Positions 9,727 through 18,071 of a DNA stretch of 52,987 nucleotides are shown here, in pieces (position 1 is the stretch's first letter; each line of letters opens with the position of its first letter). The stretch is taken from the NCBI GenBank assembly GCA_964422205.1, contig CAYRAI010000013.1:1-52987 (forward strand), in the 5' to 3' direction. Source of the stretch: CAZNYN01 sp964422205. Lineage in GTDB: Bacteria; Synergistota; Synergistia; Synergistales; Synergistaceae. Below the pieces are notes generated by a model. The model was given only the letters and a program-made list of their open reading frames with translations, made no database searches and was not told the origin of the DNA. A program made the translations under genes and the position numbers.

Positions 9727-9814
9727 TGCGGGGTGAAGCGGCTTTGCTTCTAAGCTCCTAAAGGTTCAAAACCAACGACACTTTGCCCCGCACAGAGGCG
9801 TTGCGGGGAGACGA
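9727..9814. repeat. 88-bp palindromic-ended repeat, copy 2
   Basis: Second copy of the 88-bp element. In this copy the internal GAAGC-GGCTTT-GCTTC hairpin is perfect, whereas copy 1 has a mismatch there. It could be a REP/MITE-like intergenic element; no coding capacity or transposase is nearby. Confidence 0.85.
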
Positions 9815-9913
9815 GATAGGCGAGAATTTGCCTAGAGACGAGAAGGGCGGAAATTTGCTGGGAGACGGGAAGGAAGAAGCGTTAATGGGAGACAATTAAA
9901 GAGGCAAACCGAG
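9806..9913. repeat. 27-bp-period degenerate tandem array
   Basis: The heptamer GGGAGAC (TAGAGAC in unit 2) recurs at 9806, 9833, 9860 and 9887, exactly 27 bases apart. Units 1 and 2 also share GAGAATTTGCC versus GGAAATTTGCT, while units 3 and 4 are more diverged. A related unit lies at 9653 after the first 88-bp repeat. Confidence 0.7.
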
Positions 9914-10080
9914 ATTTACCTCCCCACTACATTTCACGCGATGCGAAGAGAGCACTTCACCATGCTTCACGCGATGCGGTCACCGTGAAGTGACTGCCAG
10001 CGAAGCTAGAGAAGCTGTTTCCGCTCCGCCAAACCAAAATTTACTTCCTGCTTTCATTCTCTTTCTATGGCTGTGGCAAA

Positions 10081-10122
10081 CGGGCTCGGATGCGGTTTTT
10101 TGCCGCCTCCGAGCCCGTTTTT
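10081..10122. terminator. Terminator, probably bidirectional
   Basis: CGGGCTCGGA (10081-10090) pairs with TCCGAGCCCG (10108-10117), with an inner GCGG/CCGC stem. TTTTTGCTTTT follows on the plus strand; on the minus strand the run is only TTTG. It sits 20 bases past the stop of the TolC-like gene, whose transcript comes from the right. Confidence 0.8.
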
Positions 10123-10141
10123 GCTTTTGTATTTTATTTCC

Positions 10142-11611
10142 CTATTTCTTGTTCAGTTCCGCCATGGCTTCGGCGTCCATTGGAGCCCAGCCTCCGCCGA
10201 GTGCTTTGTATATGCGCACTACGTCTGAGGTTATCTGCCCTTCGCTTATTGCGTAGGATTCAGAGAGTGAGAGCAGAGCCTGCTGTGCTCCTATTACGTT
10301 GTTGAAGTCTGTAAGCCCGTTTTTGTATTTGTCATTGGCTACGTCAAGCGCTGTTTTCGCAGCTTCGACTCCGCGCTTGAGTGACTCATTACGGCTGCGT
10401 TCGGATACTGCCGCAGTTAGGGCGTTGCGGACTTCTCCTACCGCCTGAAGCACTGTCTGTTCGTAGGCGGCCAAAAGCTGTTCCTGTTTTGCTCCCTGGA
10501 CTTTGATGTTGTTTTTTATCGCACCCCAGTGGAATATCGGCCATGTTATTTTCGGACCGAAGCTGAATGCTTTGGCGGGCCCTTCAAATAAGCTTCCCGT
10601 ATCTGTGGCTTCTGTTCCTATAGAGCCTACAAGGTAGAATTTGGGCCACAGATCTGCCTGAGCAGATTTTTTTCTTGACATTTGTGCCGCAAGCTGTCGT
10701 TCCGCAGCTTTTATGTCAGGCCTCTGACGCAGAGCGTTGGCCGGGATACCGACGAAGTTTACATTGCCGGATTTCGGAATGGGCTTGTGTTCTTTGAGCA
10801 TTTCTTCAAGGCTTCCGGGAACAACTCCTGTTAATACTGCCAGAGAGTTTTTTGTCTCCTCTATGCTTGTCTCAATAGGAGGTATGGCGGAACGTGTCTG
10901 TTCCAGTGTGTATTTTGCCTGGTTCAGAGCAAGTTCGTCGCTTAAGCCCGTATTGACGCGCGAGGTGAGTATGTCAAGGGTTTCCTGCTGGAGCGCAAGG
11001 TTTGATCGTGCTATGTCCAGGCGCTTCTGCAGTGTGCGGAGCGTCAGGTAGTTTACGGCTACTTCGGAAGAAAGTGTGACCCATGTGGCGTGGAGCATTG
11101 CATACCTAGCTTCTAGCACTGCTTTCTGGGCTTTTGTTTCCGCTCTGCGTCCGCCGAATATATCTATTTCCCACGATGCGTCCACTCCGAGGCGGTAGAG
11201 GTTTGATGTCTTTCCGTCTCCGCCTTTGGTTACCGGCGTATTGCCGCGGTTCCAGTAGTTTGTGGTGTCAAGCCACGGCAGAGCTGCGGCTTTTGTTATC
11301 CCCAAGTTCGCTCTTGCCTCTGTGACGCTGGCGCGTGCTGATGCCAAATCTCTGTTGTTTGAAAGAGATGTCATGATGAGGTTTGTAAGTGTCTCGTCTC
11401 CGAGGCTCTCCCACCATGAGGCAAGGAGTTCTGGCTTCGGCTCTTCCGTCACTTCACCGGAGAGGGCTGGGATCGGATAGCGTTTTGCAAGCTCCGTCCA
11501 TTGTCCCTCTGTGAGTTCTATGTCTTTTGATATTGCTTTTTCTTCGGCGAAGGCCCCTGCCGCAAAGAGGACAAGCAGCAGGAATGCCAGCGCAAGTGTA
11601 GTTTTTTTCAT
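10142..11611 (-). CDS. TolC/OprM-type outer-membrane efflux channel
   Basis: A 489-residue outer-membrane factor of the NodT/OprM family and the exit duct of the tripartite RND pump encoded upstream. A signal peptide (FAAGAFA/EE) is clear. The 'SWWESLGDETLTNLI' opening, two long alpha-hairpin coiled repeats and the ALRQRPDIKAAERQLAAQ motif are characteristic of the family. Unlike OprM it has no lipobox cysteine, so it should be cut by signal peptidase I rather than acylated. Its start codon overlaps the stop of the RND gene by one base (TAATG), implying coupled translation. A strong hairpin follows at 10081-10122. Confident in family; exported substrates are unknown. Confidence 0.93.
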   Translation of the reverse strand: MKKTTLALAFLLLVLFAAGAFAEEKAISKDIELTEGQWTELAKRYPIPALSGEVTEEPKPELLASWWESLGDETLTNLIMTSLSNNRDLASARASVTEARANLGITKAAALPWLDTTNYWNRGNTPVTKGGDGKTSNLYRLGVDASWEIDIFGGRRAETKAQKAVLEARYAMLHATWVTLSSEVAVNYLTLRTLQKRLDIARSNLALQQETLDILTSRVNTGLSDELALNQAKYTLEQTRSAIPPIETSIEETKNSLAVLTGVVPGSLEEMLKEHKPIPKSGNVNFVGIPANALRQRPDIKAAERQLAAQMSRKKSAQADLWPKFYLVGSIGTEATDTGSLFEGPAKAFSFGPKITWPIFHWGAIKNNIKVQGAKQEQLLAAYEQTVLQAVGEVRNALTAAVSERSRNESLKRGVEAAKTALDVANDKYKNGLTDFNNVIGAQQALLSLSESYAISEGQITSDVVRIYKALGGGWAPMDAEAMAELNKK

Positions 11612-14600
11612 TATTTGCGCACCTCGTTTTCTTTTCCGACCGAGTTGCCAACACGTCCTTTGACTTTTTCACGGAAGCCTTGGAATAGGACATAGAGAGC
11701 TGGAATTATGAATATTCCTATAATTGTAGCAGCATTCATACCAAAGAACATTGTAGTACCTACATGAACTCGGCTTGAAGCTCCTGCTCCCGTTGCGAAG
11801 AGCATGGGAAGGACTCCCAAGACGCAGGTGAATGCCGTCATGAGAACAGCTCGGAAACGTTCGCCAGCCGCGACTGCAGCAGCCTGAATGAGAGGCAGTC
11901 CGTGGTCTTCTCTCTGTTCCTTTGCAAATTCTACTATAAGGATAGCGTTCTTCGCCGCCAGTCCTATGAGAAGGAGTATGCCAAGCTGAGCGTATATGCT
12001 TATAGGAAGTCCCATTACTACCAGTCCGCCCAAAGCTCCTAGCATTGCGACAGGCAGGGAGAGCATGACAGGAACAGGCACAGTCCAGCTTTCATACTGA
12101 GCTACAAGGAAGAGGTAGCCAAATATTAGGGCTATGGCCAAGATTATTGCAATCTGTCCCGTGGCCTGCTGTTCCTGGTATGTCATTCCCGACCATTCGT
12201 ACTCGTAACCGTCGGGGAGTGTCTTTGCAAGCTCTTTTATTCTGCTGATTCCCTGTCCCGATGAGAAGCCCTGTTTCAAAACTATTGTTATGCCTGCACT
12301 CGGGAAGAGGTTATAGCGGCTGATTGAGCGCGGAGCAAGTGTCTTTTTCACAGTTACAAGGCTGTCGAGCGGCACGGGGTTTCCCGTTGTGCTGTTGACG
12401 TAAATTCCGCCTACACTCTTTATCTTGTTTCTGAAATTCCAGTCGGACTGAACCATTACTTTGTTGACCTGAGTTCCTATGTTTATGTCGTTGATATAGG
12501 CAGAACCGAAGTATGTCTGTAATGTAGAGAATATCGTACCGATCGGAACATTGAAGGATTCAGCTTTGTTTCTGTCTATATCAAGGTAAAGATGCGGAGT
12601 GTCCGCGGTATAGGAGCTGAAGGCATAGAGGACTTCCGGAGCCTGGTTTATCTGTCCTAGGAAGGAGCGCATTACCTGGGCGAGTTTTTCCGGGTCGTTT
12701 TCCATTCTGGACTGGAGACGCAGGTCAAGTCCTCCGCTCATTCCGAGTCCCATAATGGCAGGAGGTGTGAATACGTTTATCTGAGCTTCGGGAACTGTTG
12801 CGGCTATTTTGCGTACTTCTGCCACTATATTGCCGAGGCTTGTCTCTGGGGTTTTTCTCTCTGACCAATGGTCAAGAGGAAGGATTATGGATGCGACGTT
12901 TTCTCCGCTGCCCCCCATGATGTTGTAGCCCTCAATGTTCATAACATATTTTACTCCGGGAATTTTCATAAGCATAGGAGTAATACGCTTTGTTACGCTC
13001 TGAGTACGTCCCTGCGTAGCTCCTTCCGGAAGCTGAATCGCAGCAAACACTGTTCCCTGGTCTTCATCGGGAATAAAGGACGTCGGCGATGTCTTTACTA
13101 TTACGAGACAGGCAGAAATAACTAAGAGAAGTGAGATAACTGATACAAGCAGTTTTCTTGCCATCCATACAGACCCTGCGACATATTTGTCTGTGGCGTT
13201 TGCAAGAGCCGTGTTAAACCATTTTAGCGGCCCGCTCTTGGCAGGTTCAACTTTGCGCAGAAGGTGAGCGCACATCGCAGGGCTTAGTGTGAGAGCAACT
13301 ATGAGCGAGAATACTACGGCGAAGGAGATTGTGACGGCAAACTGACGGTAGATTACACCGGTGATTCCTCCCATGAATCCGACAGGGACAAATATGGCAA
13401 GGAAGACGAGTGTGGTTGCGACCATAGGTCCGGTAACGTCCTGCATGGCCTGTATAGTGGCTTTTTCCGGCGAGCAGTCGTCTCTGTCCATGACAAAGAG
13501 AACTCGTTCAACGACAACAATGGCATTGTCAACGACCGTACCTATGACAAGGACAAGTCCGAATAGAGTCAGGATGTTGATGCTGTAATTCATAAGCACG
13601 AGTCCCGCAAATGTTGCGAGAAGCGATATCGGGATAGCTGCGACTGGAACAAGAGTTACGCGCCAGTCCTGAAGGAATAGGTAGCAGACGAAGACGACCA
13701 GCGAGAATGTGATGAGCAGTGTCAGAAGGATTTCCTGAATTGTAGCTCTTACATATTCTGTCGAGTCATATCCAATTATGAATTTAACGTCGTCGGGAAG
13801 AGCTTCCGAGAGCTGAGCAATGGTCTTCTTCGCATTGTTCATAACATTAATAGCGTTGGAGCCTGCCGCCTGAGACATCATCATCATAGCCGCAGGACGG
13901 CCGTCGAGCTTTGAGCTCATGTTGTAGGTTTCTGCTCCGAGCTCTATGCGCGAGACGTCTTTAAGCTTGACAAGTCCTCCTTGAGCTCCCGTACGAACTA
14001 TTATTTCCTCAAAATCGCGGACATTGGAAAGTCTTCCTCTTGTTGTAAGTGAGTAGACTATAGGAGTATCCGTATTGCCCGGAGTAGCCCCTATCGAGCC
14101 GATTGAAGCCTGTTTGTTCTGACTTCTGATTGCTGACGCGACATCGCTGATGCTGAGTCCCATAGCCGCGAGGCGGTCTGGGTCAAGCCAGATTCGAACA
14201 CTGTACTTTGAGCCGAATACTTCTACGTTCCCCATTCCTGGGACACGCTTCAGCACGTTTTTGACGTTGCCGTAGGCGTAGTCCGTAAGAAAGAGTTCGT
14301 CTCTCGTACCGTTAGGTGATACGAGTCCTATGAACCCCAGCGTGTCGGAAAAGCTGCTTTCGACCGTAATTCCTTCTGCCGTAACTTCGCTCGGGAGCTG
14401 AGGTGTTGCCTGCTGGACTCTGTTCTGCACCTTGACGAGTGCCATGTCCGGGTCGGTGCCTGTCTCGAATGTAATGGTAAGGTCATAGTTTCCGTTGTTG
14501 CTGGAAGTCGAGTCCATATAGATCATACCGTCAACACCGTTGATAAGCTCTTCGAGAGGAGCTCCTACTGTATTGGCGACAACGTCTGCCGCAGCCCCTC

Positions 14601-14751
14601 TGTAGCTCGCACTGACCTGAATTTGAGGCGGCGTTACGTTAGGATACTGTTCGACAGGCAGTGAAAATGCCGCAATTATTCCCGCCAATCCAAGAAGGAT
14701 GGATATTACCATCGCAAATCTGGGGCGGTCTATAAAGAATTTAGCGAACAT
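11611..14751 (-). CDS. RND multidrug efflux transporter (HAE1, AcrB-like)
   Basis: A 1046-residue inner-membrane proton antiporter with the family's normal length and duplicated 6-helix layout. The TM10 motif GLAAKNAILIVEFAKE keeps the proton-relay Lys. In TM4 the usual VDDAIVVVE reads VDNAIVVVE, so the second relay aspartate (Asp408 of AcrB) is Asn. This variant also occurs in other RND subgroups, so activity is not excluded. The porter domain motifs (AGSNAINVMNNAKKTI, LPEGATQGRTQ) are intact. The gene begins three bases after the adaptor gene and overlaps the channel gene, so all three are one operon under the TetR gene. It probably extrudes hydrophobic drugs, bile acids or similar compounds. 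Confidence 0.95.
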   Translation of the reverse strand: MFAKFFIDRPRFAMVISILLGLAGIIAAFSLPVEQYPNVTPPQIQVSASYRGAAADVVANTVGAPLEELINGVDGMIYMDSTSSNNGNYDLTITFETGTDPDMALVKVQNRVQQATPQLPSEVTAEGITVESSFSDTLGFIGLVSPNGTRDELFLTDYAYGNVKNVLKRVPGMGNVEVFGSKYSVRIWLDPDRLAAMGLSISDVASAIRSQNKQASIGSIGATPGNTDTPIVYSLTTRGRLSNVRDFEEIIVRTGAQGGLVKLKDVSRIELGAETYNMSSKLDGRPAAMMMMSQAAGSNAINVMNNAKKTIAQLSEALPDDVKFIIGYDSTEYVRATIQEILLTLLITFSLVVFVCYLFLQDWRVTLVPVAAIPISLLATFAGLVLMNYSINILTLFGLVLVIGTVVDNAIVVVERVLFVMDRDDCSPEKATIQAMQDVTGPMVATTLVFLAIFVPVGFMGGITGVIYRQFAVTISFAVVFSLIVALTLSPAMCAHLLRKVEPAKSGPLKWFNTALANATDKYVAGSVWMARKLLVSVISLLLVISACLVIVKTSPTSFIPDEDQGTVFAAIQLPEGATQGRTQSVTKRITPMLMKIPGVKYVMNIEGYNIMGGSGENVASIILPLDHWSERKTPETSLGNIVAEVRKIAATVPEAQINVFTPPAIMGLGMSGGLDLRLQSRMENDPEKLAQVMRSFLGQINQAPEVLYAFSSYTADTPHLYLDIDRNKAESFNVPIGTIFSTLQTYFGSAYINDINIGTQVNKVMVQSDWNFRNKIKSVGGIYVNSTTGNPVPLDSLVTVKKTLAPRSISRYNLFPSAGITIVLKQGFSSGQGISRIKELAKTLPDGYEYEWSGMTYQEQQATGQIAIILAIALIFGYLFLVAQYESWTVPVPVMLSLPVAMLGALGGLVVMGLPISIYAQLGILLLIGLAAKNAILIVEFAKEQREDHGLPLIQAAAVAAGERFRAVLMTAFTCVLGVLPMLFATGAGASSRVHVGTTMFFGMNAATIIGIFIIPALYVLFQGFREKVKGRVGNSVGKENEVRK

Positions 14752-14754
14752 TTG

Positions 14755-16005
14755 TTAATTACCCTCTTTTGTGCTGTCTGAAGATGTGCTGATGTCGGAA
14801 TCTGATTCCATTGCGAGCTCGGCGGCAGACTTTGACGACGCATCCGCCGCAGCTGCTTTTACAGGTGCTCCGACTCTTACGGACTGAAGTCCCTGAACTA
14901 TAATCTTTTCGCCGTTCTTGAGCCCTTCTTTTACCTCAAACATTGTGCCGTACTCGTCTCCGACTTTAATACGGCGCTGCTGTGCCGTGTTGTCCGAGCC
15001 GACCATGTAGACAAAGTCTCCCGCGGAGTCGGCAAGCACCGCGCTCTGAGGAATGACAAGAGCGATACGGCTCTCTGTCGGCTTTGTATTAACTCTTACC
15101 ATAGAGCCTGGAATGAGCAGGCCATCCGCGTTCTTAAAACGTGCAGCAACTGTCATTGTTCCAGTCTTATTGTCAACTTGGTTGTTCTCGTAGTCGCGTG
15201 CTCCGTCGATATTAAGAACTTTACCGTTTGCAAGCCGGAGCGCAATTTCATATACAGAGCCTTTCTTTTTGAACATGTCAAGCTGGTCGAGGTACTCTCT
15301 GTCGGGAAGGGCGAAGGATACTCTGATTGGGTCCATCTGCACTATCGTGGCAAGAGATGCTATTGACTGTGATACATAGTTGCCTTTTGTGTATAGAGCG
15401 GCTCCTATCTTACCTGTTATCGGGGCTGTTATGTTTGTATGGGCAAGGTCTATCTGAGCCAGGCGCAGAGAAGCTTTAGCCTGTGCCAGAGCGGCCTGTC
15501 CGGAGAGAACGCTGCTTTCCGCCGTATCTACATCGGAAGCAGATACGCTGCGCGGGTCGGATTTTTTAAGGCGATTGTAATACTTCTGAGCCTTGTCCAG
15601 ATTTGCAGCCGCCTGAGCCACTTCCGCTTTGCGAAGGTCTACTGTTGCCTGATACTGGCTGCGGTCTATGGAAAACAAAGTCTGTCCCGCCTTTACGACA
15701 GAACCTTCCTTGAAAAAGACTTTTGTAATTTCGCCTGCGACCTGTGGTTTGACAGATACAGTCTGTATAGACTCAACCTTGCCGACATATTCGCGCTGAA
15801 CGGCAAGATCTGTCTCCGCGGCGCTTCCCAAAACAACCGTTGGAGCTGCGGGAGCTGATGAAATATGCTTGGGCTGGTTCTTCTTATCAAGCATTGTTTT
15901 GGCTCCGAAACCCAGGAGTACGACGATGATGACTATAGTTAAAATTCTTACCGTCCTAGACCCGGATGTGCTCTTAATTTCCATCTTTTTGTTGTCTTCT
16001 GACAT
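14755..16005 (-). CDS. RND periplasmic adaptor (membrane fusion protein, AcrA-like)
   Basis: About 416 residues linking the RND pump to the outer-membrane channel. It has one N-terminal membrane segment (about 21-39, ILTIVIIVVLLGFGA) with no lipobox, so it is anchored by the helix. A split lipoyl domain (KVFFKEGSVVKAGQTLFSID and ITAPITGKIGAALYTKGNYV), a coiled-coil hairpin and the beta-barrel/MP domains follow. The ATG at 16005 has AGGAG nine bases upstream and is preferred over an in-frame ATG at 16041, which would overlap the TetR gene. Twenty bases separate it from that gene. Confidence 0.93.
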   Translation of the reverse strand: MSEDNKKMEIKSTSGSRTVRILTIVIIVVLLGFGAKTMLDKKNQPKHISSAPAAPTVVLGSAAETDLAVQREYVGKVESIQTVSVKPQVAGEITKVFFKEGSVVKAGQTLFSIDRSQYQATVDLRKAEVAQAAANLDKAQKYYNRLKKSDPRSVSASDVDTAESSVLSGQAALAQAKASLRLAQIDLAHTNITAPITGKIGAALYTKGNYVSQSIASLATIVQMDPIRVSFALPDREYLDQLDMFKKKGSVYEIALRLANGKVLNIDGARDYENNQVDNKTGTMTVAARFKNADGLLIPGSMVRVNTKPTESRIALVIPQSAVLADSAGDFVYMVGSDNTAQQRRIKVGDEYGTMFEVKEGLKNGEKIIVQGLQSVRVGAPVKAAAADASSKSAAELAMESDSDISTSSDSTKEGN

Positions 16006-16024
16006 TTTTACACGCTCCTGCTTT

Positions 16025-16672
16025 CTATATATTGTGTGCATTTTCTTTCGTATTATAATCGTCGTCTTTGAGCTCTCTTACCAATGCATCAAATAAGAAC
16101 TCAGTCTCTTTTGAAAAATCATTGGGCAGAAAATCAGACATTCTGAGAATGAATAATCCGTCGAATATCGGAGCTATAAGCCCGGCTACGACGGTTGAAG
16201 AAACTGATTTTTTTATTTTGCCCTCTTCCTGCGCCTTCAAGATAAGAGTCTCGAGCATTTTGCGCTCTTTTGCCATAGATGCCTTCATCATATCCGTGAC
16301 AATATTCTGGACATCTTCAGGCCACTCATAACGGTGCAGCATGAGCTGATGTATTTTTTTGTACCTCATATCTATAAGAGGCCTTGCCAGTGAATCAGTA
16401 TAGTATGAGCGCAGATCCGCCAAATATTTAGGAGCTCCGGCTATATCTATAAAATCACTTTCACCCTTGATGCAGGCTGACTCTATCGTCCTGACAAGAA
16501 TGTCGCTTTTATTTTTAAAATGCCAATAGACCGCTCCTTTGCTTACACCTACATAATCCGCTATCTCTGTCACAGAGACGTCGGAATAATTTTTCTCGGC
16601 AAAAATATTAAGTGCCGCCTCCAATATACGCTCTCTGGTTTCAAGAGCTTCTTCTTTCGTCTTCCTGGCCAA
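16025..16672 (-). CDS. TetR-family repressor of the efflux operon (AcrR/TtgR-like)
   Basis: A 215-residue TetR-family regulator and the first gene of the pump operon. An N-terminal helix-turn-helix (about 10-57) carries the classical VTEIADYVGVSKGAVYWHFKNKSDIL core. The C-terminal ligand domain is diverse but resembles AcrR/TtgR-type pump regulators (motif MRYKKIHQLMLHRYEWPEDVQ). The palindrome overlapping its own promoter is the likely operator, so regulator and pump would be induced together when a pump substrate binds. Confidence 0.9.
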   Translation of the reverse strand: MARKTKEEALETRERILEAALNIFAEKNYSDVSVTEIADYVGVSKGAVYWHFKNKSDILVRTIESACIKGESDFIDIAGAPKYLADLRSYYTDSLARPLIDMRYKKIHQLMLHRYEWPEDVQNIVTDMMKASMAKERKMLETLILKAQEEGKIKKSVSSTVVAGLIAPIFDGLFILRMSDFLPNDFSKETEFLFDALVRELKDDDYNTKENAHNI

Positions 16673-16710
16673 TCAATCAACCCCTAATACACAGTTATCG
16701 AAACTTGCAA

Positions 16711-16740
16711 ATTATACATACCATCCCGTACGTATGTCAA
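16711..16740 (-). promoter_or_regulatory. Promoter and TetR operator of the efflux operon
   Basis: On the minus strand TTGACA (16735-16740) and TATAAT (16711-16716) are separated by 18 bases. A perfect 6-bp inverted repeat, ACATAC-N10-GTATGT (16716-16737), fills the spacer. This size and placement match known AcrR-type operators that block RNA polymerase. Confidence 0.75.
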
Positions 16741-16761
16741 GGTATTTTTAGCATAGCATTG

Positions 16762-16800
16762 TAAAAATCCCATCTTTCAGCCAAAAAAGAAAGATGGGAT
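16762..16800 (-). terminator. Intrinsic terminator of the HMG-CoA-lyase-like gene
   Basis: A 12-bp perfect stem (ATCCCATCTTTC at 16767-16778, GAAAGATGGGAT at 16789-16800) with a 10-nt loop ends in TTTTT on the minus strand. It lies 55 bases past the lyase stop and insulates the efflux promoter from it. Confidence 0.85.
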
Positions 16801-16854
16801 ACAAATGTACTCCTCTGTAGACAGAGTTATGCAAGAAAAGCGTTCTAGATTATC

Positions 16855-17793
16855 TTATTGTTTCTTTGCTTTTGTGATGTTTATCAAATCAGAAACTTTG
16901 CCTGCGCACAGTATTGCGCTGTCTGTTGTGTGTCCAACCCAACCTTGGAGTTCTCTTGCTAAAGCTATCATTTCATCAAGGTCTATGCCTGTTTTTATGC
17001 CCATCTCATCCAGCATATGAAGCACATCTTCCGATGCAATATTGCCGGAAGCGCCTGGCGCGAAGGGGCAGCCCCCAAGTCCTGCAAGAGAGGCATCATA
17101 TCTTATTATTCCGGCATTCATTCCTGCTGTAATATTTGCAAGAGCCATGCCTCTTGTGTTGTGAAAGTGCAGAAACCAGCGCACAGATGGAAAGAGAGCT
17201 GTCATCTCGCAGGCAGTGTCATATACTTGACGCGGATTGGCCATACCTGTCGTGTCAGAGAGCGAAAGTTCATTAATGCCCAGATCTAAAAAACGGTTTG
17301 TTATATTTATAAGCTGGGAAACAGGTATCTTTCCTTCAAAAGGACAGCCGAACGCTGTGGATATTGCGCCCGATACCTGGGCACCGTGTTCATGAGCAAA
17401 GGAGACGCAATCTTCAAATCCCGCAAGAAGTTCGTTAATACTCTTATTAAGGTTTGCCTTAGCATGTGACTCACTTGCGGAGAGAGTAAGCTTCACTTTA
17501 GTAATACCGGCAGCAAGAGCGCGCTCCACACCCTTTTTGTTTGCCACAAGGCACCTGTACTCCACTCCGTCTTTCCGCTTCATGCGTTTTACGACTTCAT
17601 CTGTATCAGCCATCTGCGGTACAGCTTTCGGATGAACAAAAGAACCTACTTCTATAATGGGGACTCCTGCATCCGCCGCCCCCTCTATCATCTTTAGCTT
17701 CTGCTCCACAGAGAGCATGACAGGCTCATTCTGAAGACCGTCACGCGGCCCTACCTCACAGAATATTATTTTTTCCGGCCAATTTAAAGACAT
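16855..17793 (-). CDS. HMG-CoA lyase-family (DRE-TIM) retro-Claisen lyase
   Basis: A 312-residue member of the HMG-CoA lyase family, which splits 3-hydroxy-3-substituted acyl-CoAs into acetyl-CoA and a keto acid. The VGPRDGLQNE motif (catalytic Arg, metal-binding Asp), the HxH of FLHFHNTRG and the GLGGCPFAPGASGN loop with the active-site Cys are all present. The ATG at 17793 is chosen because GGAGG lies eight bases upstream; an in-frame GTG nine bases earlier overlaps that site. It is divergent from, and shares a control region with, the ring-catabolism genes on the plus strand. It may therefore cleave the CoA ester they produce rather than HMG-CoA of leucine catabolism; no other leucine-pathway gene lies in the window. 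Confidence 0.9.
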   Translation of the reverse strand: MSLNWPEKIIFCEVGPRDGLQNEPVMLSVEQKLKMIEGAADAGVPIIEVGSFVHPKAVPQMADTDEVVKRMKRKDGVEYRCLVANKKGVERALAAGITKVKLTLSASESHAKANLNKSINELLAGFEDCVSFAHEHGAQVSGAISTAFGCPFEGKIPVSQLINITNRFLDLGINELSLSDTTGMANPRQVYDTACEMTALFPSVRWFLHFHNTRGMALANITAGMNAGIIRYDASLAGLGGCPFAPGASGNIASEDVLHMLDEMGIKTGIDLDEMIALARELQGWVGHTTDSAILCAGKVSDLINITKAKKQ

Positions 17794-17893
17794 AGACAGC
17801 ACCTCCGCTGGTGGTATATGGCTGACTCTCTATGAGACAGCACAGCTTAAATTAATTAATGTTGTAAAAGCCGAATTGATGATTTACAAAATT

Positions 17894-17922
17894 ACTTTAC
17901 ATCTCACAATAAATTCTGTCAA
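17894..17922 (-). promoter_or_regulatory. Promoter of the lyase gene
   Basis: On the minus strand TTGACA (17917-17922) and TAAAGT (17894-17899) lie 17 bases apart, about 100 bases upstream of the ATG. The -35 box is 12 bases from the shared IclR-type palindrome at 17934. Confidence 0.55.
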
Positions 17923-17933
17923 GCAATATTATT

Positions 17934-17948
17934 TTCCGTTTAGCGGAA
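17934..17948. promoter_or_regulatory. IclR-type operator 1 (perfect palindrome)
   Basis: TTCCG-TTTAG-CGGAA, a perfect 5-N5-5 inverted repeat between the two divergent promoters. The same architecture recurs at 18029, 19570 and 25643, upstream of the island genes and of the IclR gene itself. Confidence 0.7.
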
Positions 17949-17977
17949 TATATTTTAACATTGTGGAAATATTTTGC

Positions 17978-18043
17978 TTGACATTTTGCTGAAAAATAGC
18001 TATCTTTATGTCGTTAAATGGATTTGTTTTTCATGTAACGGAA
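17978..18043 (+). promoter_or_regulatory. Promoter plus downstream IclR-type operator 2
   Basis: TTGACA (17978-17983), a 17-base spacer and TATCTT (18001-18006) precede the TIM-barrel gene. TTTCA-TGTAA-CGGAA (18029-18043, one mismatch from the palindrome) lies about 15-30 bases past the expected start point, a repressing position. Confidence 0.65.
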
Positions 18044-18071
18044 AATACAGCTTTTAGGAGGTATCTCTGTA

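Larger units (their letters stand above)
9548..10141. other. Gene-free repeat-rich spacer between convergent operons
   Basis: No open frame here has a ribosome binding site or recognisable product. The spacer holds two 88-bp near-identical repeats, a 27-bp-period degenerate array, a short direct/inverted repeat cluster at 9931-9992 (TTCACGCGATGCG twice at 9932 and 9966, CACTTCAC facing GTGAAGTG) and a terminator. The sub-features are listed separately. Confidence 0.8.

Noticed and set aside
9574..9814. 88-bp repeats as tRNA genes or a CRISPR array
   Set aside because: The GGTTC-like part lacks a cloverleaf and acceptor stem, and only two copies exist with no regularly sized unique spacers.
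9990..10305. Short plus-strand frames in the repeat spacer
   Set aside because: They run through repeats and the terminator and overlap the 3' end of the TolC-like gene; codon use and composition are not protein-like.
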